Below are positions 14,098-16,138 of a stretch of 16,138 nt of DNA, one piece after another. Numbering within the stretch: the stretch's first letter is position 1; each line of letters opens with the position of its first letter. Under the pieces are notes generated by a model. It saw only the letters and a list, made by a program, of their open reading frames with translations, was not told where the DNA came from and did not search any database. Source of the stretch: JASFQI01 sp050115555 (GTDB taxonomy: Bacteria; Desulfobacterota; DSM-4660; Desulfatiglandales; HGW-15); the NCBI GenBank assembly GCA_050115555.1, contig JASFQI010000082.1, forward strand, positions 1 to 16,138. Reading direction: 5' to 3'. Both the position numbers and the translations under genes were made by a program.

Positions 14098-15369
14098 GTG
14101 AAAACCGAGCCCGCTCATTACGTGGAGATCGACGAGAGCCTGTGTAACGGGTGTGTGCTCTGCATGAAGGCCTGTCCCATGAAGGCGATCCGACTGAGGG
14201 ACGGGGTGGCCCGAATCGAGGGCGTCTGCATCGATTGTATGGAATGCGCCCGGGTCTGTCCCCGGGGTGCGATCCGGGGGGTCTCGGCAGGGGATTTCGA
14301 CCTGAAGGACCGCTCCGAATACGTGGTCTGCCCCACGACCGTCCTCTACTCCCAGTTCGGGGAGGAGTTCCTGCCCAATGACATCCTTCTCGGTCTCCGG
14401 AAGATGGGGTTTGCCTATGTCCATGACCAGGCCTATACCGCCGAGATCTACGATTACGCGATGGAGCTTTACGTTCGGGAGCTGCGGCAACGCGAGAACC
14501 CGCCCTTTCCCTTGATCTCGGCCGTATGCCCGGCGGTGCTGCAGATCATCCTCTACCGTTTTCCCAGCCTTCTTCCGCATGTCCCCCCCTTGGCCACTCC
14601 CCGGGAAATCGTTACCCGGGAAATGAAGCAGCGCCTCTCCGCCAAGCATGGATGTACCGAAGAGGACATCAAAGTCCTGCATATCGCACCATGTCCTGCA
14701 ATCATGATTCGGGAAGAGGACCCCCGAAGCGGGGATCGGGCCGTGGGCATCAGCACCATCCACGACGAGCTGTTCAAGGCCATGCAGGAGGTGGAGGAGG
14801 ACCGGGTTTTCCATTATTCAGGCGGCGTAGGCCTGGGCTGGGGGCTTTCGGGCGGGGAGATCGCCGGCCTCAATGTGAAGTCCATCGCCGTATCCGGGGT
14901 CCATGAGACGATTCGATACCTGGAGCGGGCGGAAATGGGACTTCTCGACCACATCGAGTTCCTGGAGTGCCGGATCTGTAATGAGGGTTGCGTGGGCGGG
15001 CCTTTTACCGTGGCGGATCGGTATCAGACCAAGCAACTCGTTCGAAGGTTCGCCCGGATGTTCGGGGAGGAGCGAAGGATCAAGAGGAAGTACGTTCAGA
15101 AGCTATATGAGGAAGGATGGTTCCGGGCCGGGAGGGAGATTCAGCCCATTGCCCAGGAGCATCCGGTTCCCACCGTGGCCGACAGGATCGAGCAGCAGAG
15201 ACGGGTGGAGTGCATACTGAACAAGCTGCCGATGAAGCACTGCGGTTTGTGCGGCTCACCCGACTGCCGCACCTTTGCCGAGGATGTGGTCGCTGGAAAG
15301 GCCCGATTGGAGAACTGTGCATATTTGAGGGAGCGCAATTCGAAGGAGATATCCTGTGCGCGTTCGTGA
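14098..15369 (+). CDS. Two-[4Fe-4S] ferredoxin fused to a degenerate [FeFe]-hydrogenase-like domain and an Fe-S (Fe4) domain
   Basis: About 423 aa with three parts. Residues 16-54 form an 8-Cys ferredoxin (CNGCVLCMKACP and CIDCMECARVCP). A central domain follows the [FeFe]-hydrogenase large subunit: SAVCPA (Cys144) for TSCCPxW, APCPA (Cys199) for MPCxxK, and ECRICNEGCVGG (Cys294, Cys298) for the ExMxCxxGC motif. A C-terminal domain has CGLCGSPDC plus a later Cys (382, 385, 390, 407), as in the Fe4 cluster domain. The four cluster cysteines remain, but the proton-transfer cysteine is Val and the MPCxxK lysine is Ile, so H2 catalysis is unlikely. The start is GTG 14098 (GGAG 10 nt upstream); a TTG at 14080 is possible. 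It overlaps the next gene by 14 nt. Confidence 0.88.
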   Translation: MKTEPAHYVEIDESLCNGCVLCMKACPMKAIRLRDGVARIEGVCIDCMECARVCPRGAIRGVSAGDFDLKDRSEYVVCPTTVLYSQFGEEFLPNDILLGLRKMGFAYVHDQAYTAEIYDYAMELYVRELRQRENPPFPLISAVCPAVLQIILYRFPSLLPHVPPLATPREIVTREMKQRLSAKHGCTEEDIKVLHIAPCPAIMIREEDPRSGDRAVGISTIHDELFKAMQEVEEDRVFHYSGGVGLGWGLSGGEIAGLNVKSIAVSGVHETIRYLERAEMGLLDHIEFLECRICNEGCVGGPFTVADRYQTKQLVRRFARMFGEERRIKRKYVQKLYEEGWFRAGREIQPIAQEHPVPTVADRIEQQRRVECILNKLPMKHCGLCGSPDCRTFAEDVVAGKARLENCAYLRERNSKEISCARS

Positions 15370-15703
15370 GTGGATTGAGAAATTCGACGTGAGGCTGGTG
15401 GCCGGGGAGAGCGGCCTGGACAGGGAGATTCGTGGAGGGTACTGCGGCGATCTGCTCAGTGATGTCATGGCGAATGCCGGGGAAGGCGCCCTCTGGCTGA
15501 CTATCCAGTCCCACAAGAACATCGTGGGGGTGGCTGTCCTGAGGGAGCTCGCCGGCATCGTCCTGGCGAACGACCGGATGCCGGACGAGGATGCAAAGGC
15601 CAAGGCCGACGAGGAAGGGATCCCCATTCTTGCAACCCCCCGAACCACCTTTGAGACGGCCGGGCTGCTGTTTGCGGCGGGAATCGGCAGGACGGAGGAA
15701 TGA
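15356..15703 (+). CDS. DRTGG-family protein, second paralogue
   Basis: A 115-aa small domain related to the protein at 13169-13528: GDLLSDVM, GALWLTIQSHKNIVGVAVL, MPDEDAKAKADEEGIPIL and PRTTFETAGLLFAAGI line up with the equivalent segments. The DRTGG tetrad itself is absent. The start is GTG 15356 with GAAGGAG 7 nt upstream, inside the end of the hydrogenase-like gene (14-nt overlap), so translation is coupled. It also overlaps the following PHP gene as ATGA. Two such paralogues bracketing the HATPase and hydrogenase-like genes suggest a two-component small-domain partner set rather than metabolic enzymes. Function unknown. Confidence 0.82.
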   Translation: MRVREWIEKFDVRLVAGESGLDREIRGGYCGDLLSDVMANAGEGALWLTIQSHKNIVGVAVLRELAGIVLANDRMPDEDAKAKADEEGIPILATPRTTFETAGLLFAAGIGRTEE

Positions 15704-16138
15704 AACGGTTCCGGGCCGACCTCCACATCCATTCCTGCCTTTCCCCATGCGCCGAGCTCGAAATGAGCCCCAAGGCCATTGTGGAAAGGAGCCTCGAGTG
15801 CGGTCTCGACCTCATCGCTTTGTGCGACCACAACTCGGCGGAGAATGTGGGGGCCGCCATGAGGGCCGGAAAAGGGCGGGGGCTTGAGGTCCTCCCGGGG
15901 TTGGAGATCAACTCGGTGGAGGAAGCGCATATCCTGGCGATCTTCGACACCGAGGAGCAGGCCCTGGCCATGCAGGAGAGGGTTTACAGCCGCCTCCAGG
16001 GGACGAACCGCCCCGATGTGTTCGGCGACCAGGTTGTGGCCAACGAGTTCGATGAGGTGGATGGGTTCAACGACCGCCTGCTCATCGGTTCGGTGCAAAT
16101 GGATCTCTACGAGGTGGTCCGGGAGGTACATCGGCTCG
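15700..16138 (+). CDS. PHP-domain metal-dependent phosphoesterase (cut by window end)
   Basis: The reading frame opens at ATG 15700 (ATGA overlap with the previous stop, GGAGG 1 nt upstream) and is still open at the window end, giving 146 visible residues. The PHP signature is clear: DLHIHSCLSPCAE (His9, His11), LCDHNS (Asp43, His44), LPGLEINSVEEAHILAIF (Glu69, His77). These are the metal ligands of the N-terminal half of a trinuclear phosphoesterase such as the YciV/TrpH type. The C-terminal ligands lie outside the window. Homologues sit in the same gene set beside [FeFe]-hydrogenase genes in other anaerobes. The substrate is unknown: an oligoribonucleotide or a 3',5'-nucleotide phosphate are possibilities. 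Confidence 0.88.
   Translation, partial: MKRFRADLHIHSCLSPCAELEMSPKAIVERSLECGLDLIALCDHNSAENVGAAMRAGKGRGLEVLPGLEINSVEEAHILAIFDTEEQALAMQERVYSRLQGTNRPDVFGDQVVANEFDEVDGFNDRLLIGSVQMDLYEVVREVHRL

Noticed and set aside
14098..15369. Active [FeFe] hydrogenase
   Set aside because: The L1 and L2 motifs lack the proton-relay cysteine and the conserved lysine, and the protein is shorter than catalytic subunits.

Overview
The window looks like chromosomal DNA of a strictly anaerobic, fairly GC-rich bacterium. The best guess is a sulfate-reducing or syntrophic member of the Desulfobacterota (Syntrophobacter-like). This is inferred from gene content: a Ros/MucR zinc-finger regulator, a ferredoxin-dependent branched-chain 2-oxoacid oxidoreductase with an ACT protein, NiFe-hydrogenase maturation genes, and an [FeFe]-hydrogenase-associated gene set. 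No rRNA, tRNA, CRISPR array, transposase or integrase was seen.

Layout. Everything from about 12.2 kb down to 0.2 kb is on the minus strand. In transcription order it holds: a VOR-type 2-oxoacid:ferredoxin oxidoreductase (ferredoxin, alpha, beta and gamma subunits) followed by a tandem-ACT protein; a membrane-anchored DUF2333 protein with its own sigma70-like promoter; hypA, hypB and hypF; a polyamine cassette of pyruvoyl-dependent arginine decarboxylase (pdaD), deoxyhypusine-synthase homologue (speY) and agmatinase (speB); and a separate mucR-type regulator gene with a clear promoter and an intrinsic terminator. From about 12.65 kb to the right edge the genes are on the plus strand: a NuoE/HydC-type [2Fe-2S] protein, a DRTGG-family protein, a small HATPase (anti-sigma kinase-like) protein, a two-[4Fe-4S] ferredoxin fused to a degenerate [FeFe]-hydrogenase-like domain, a second DRTGG-family protein, and a PHP-domain phosphoesterase cut by the window end.

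How the genes work together. The VOR operon would oxidise branched-chain 2-oxoacids to acyl-CoA and reduce ferredoxin. The divergent operon looks like the accessory part of an electron-bifurcating or confurcating [FeFe]-hydrogenase locus, whose catalytic genes are not in this window. The two operons share a 424-bp divergent intergenic region with back-to-back sigma70-like promoters. hypA/B/F supply nickel insertion and CN-ligand synthesis for NiFe hydrogenases; hypC, hypD and hypE are not here. PdaD, SpeB and SpeY together predict arginine to agmatine to putrescine to homospermidine.

The most interesting part is the plus-strand module. It pairs a hydrogenase-like protein that keeps the four cluster-binding cysteines but has lost catalytic residues with a HATPase, two paralogous DRTGG proteins and a PHP protein, which suggests a redox or H2-responsive regulatory system. 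Smaller signals include a dispersed 12-bp repeat inside palindromic elements, a perfect 11-bp intercistronic hairpin in the polyamine cassette, and a long hairpin-containing leader ahead of the VOR operon.
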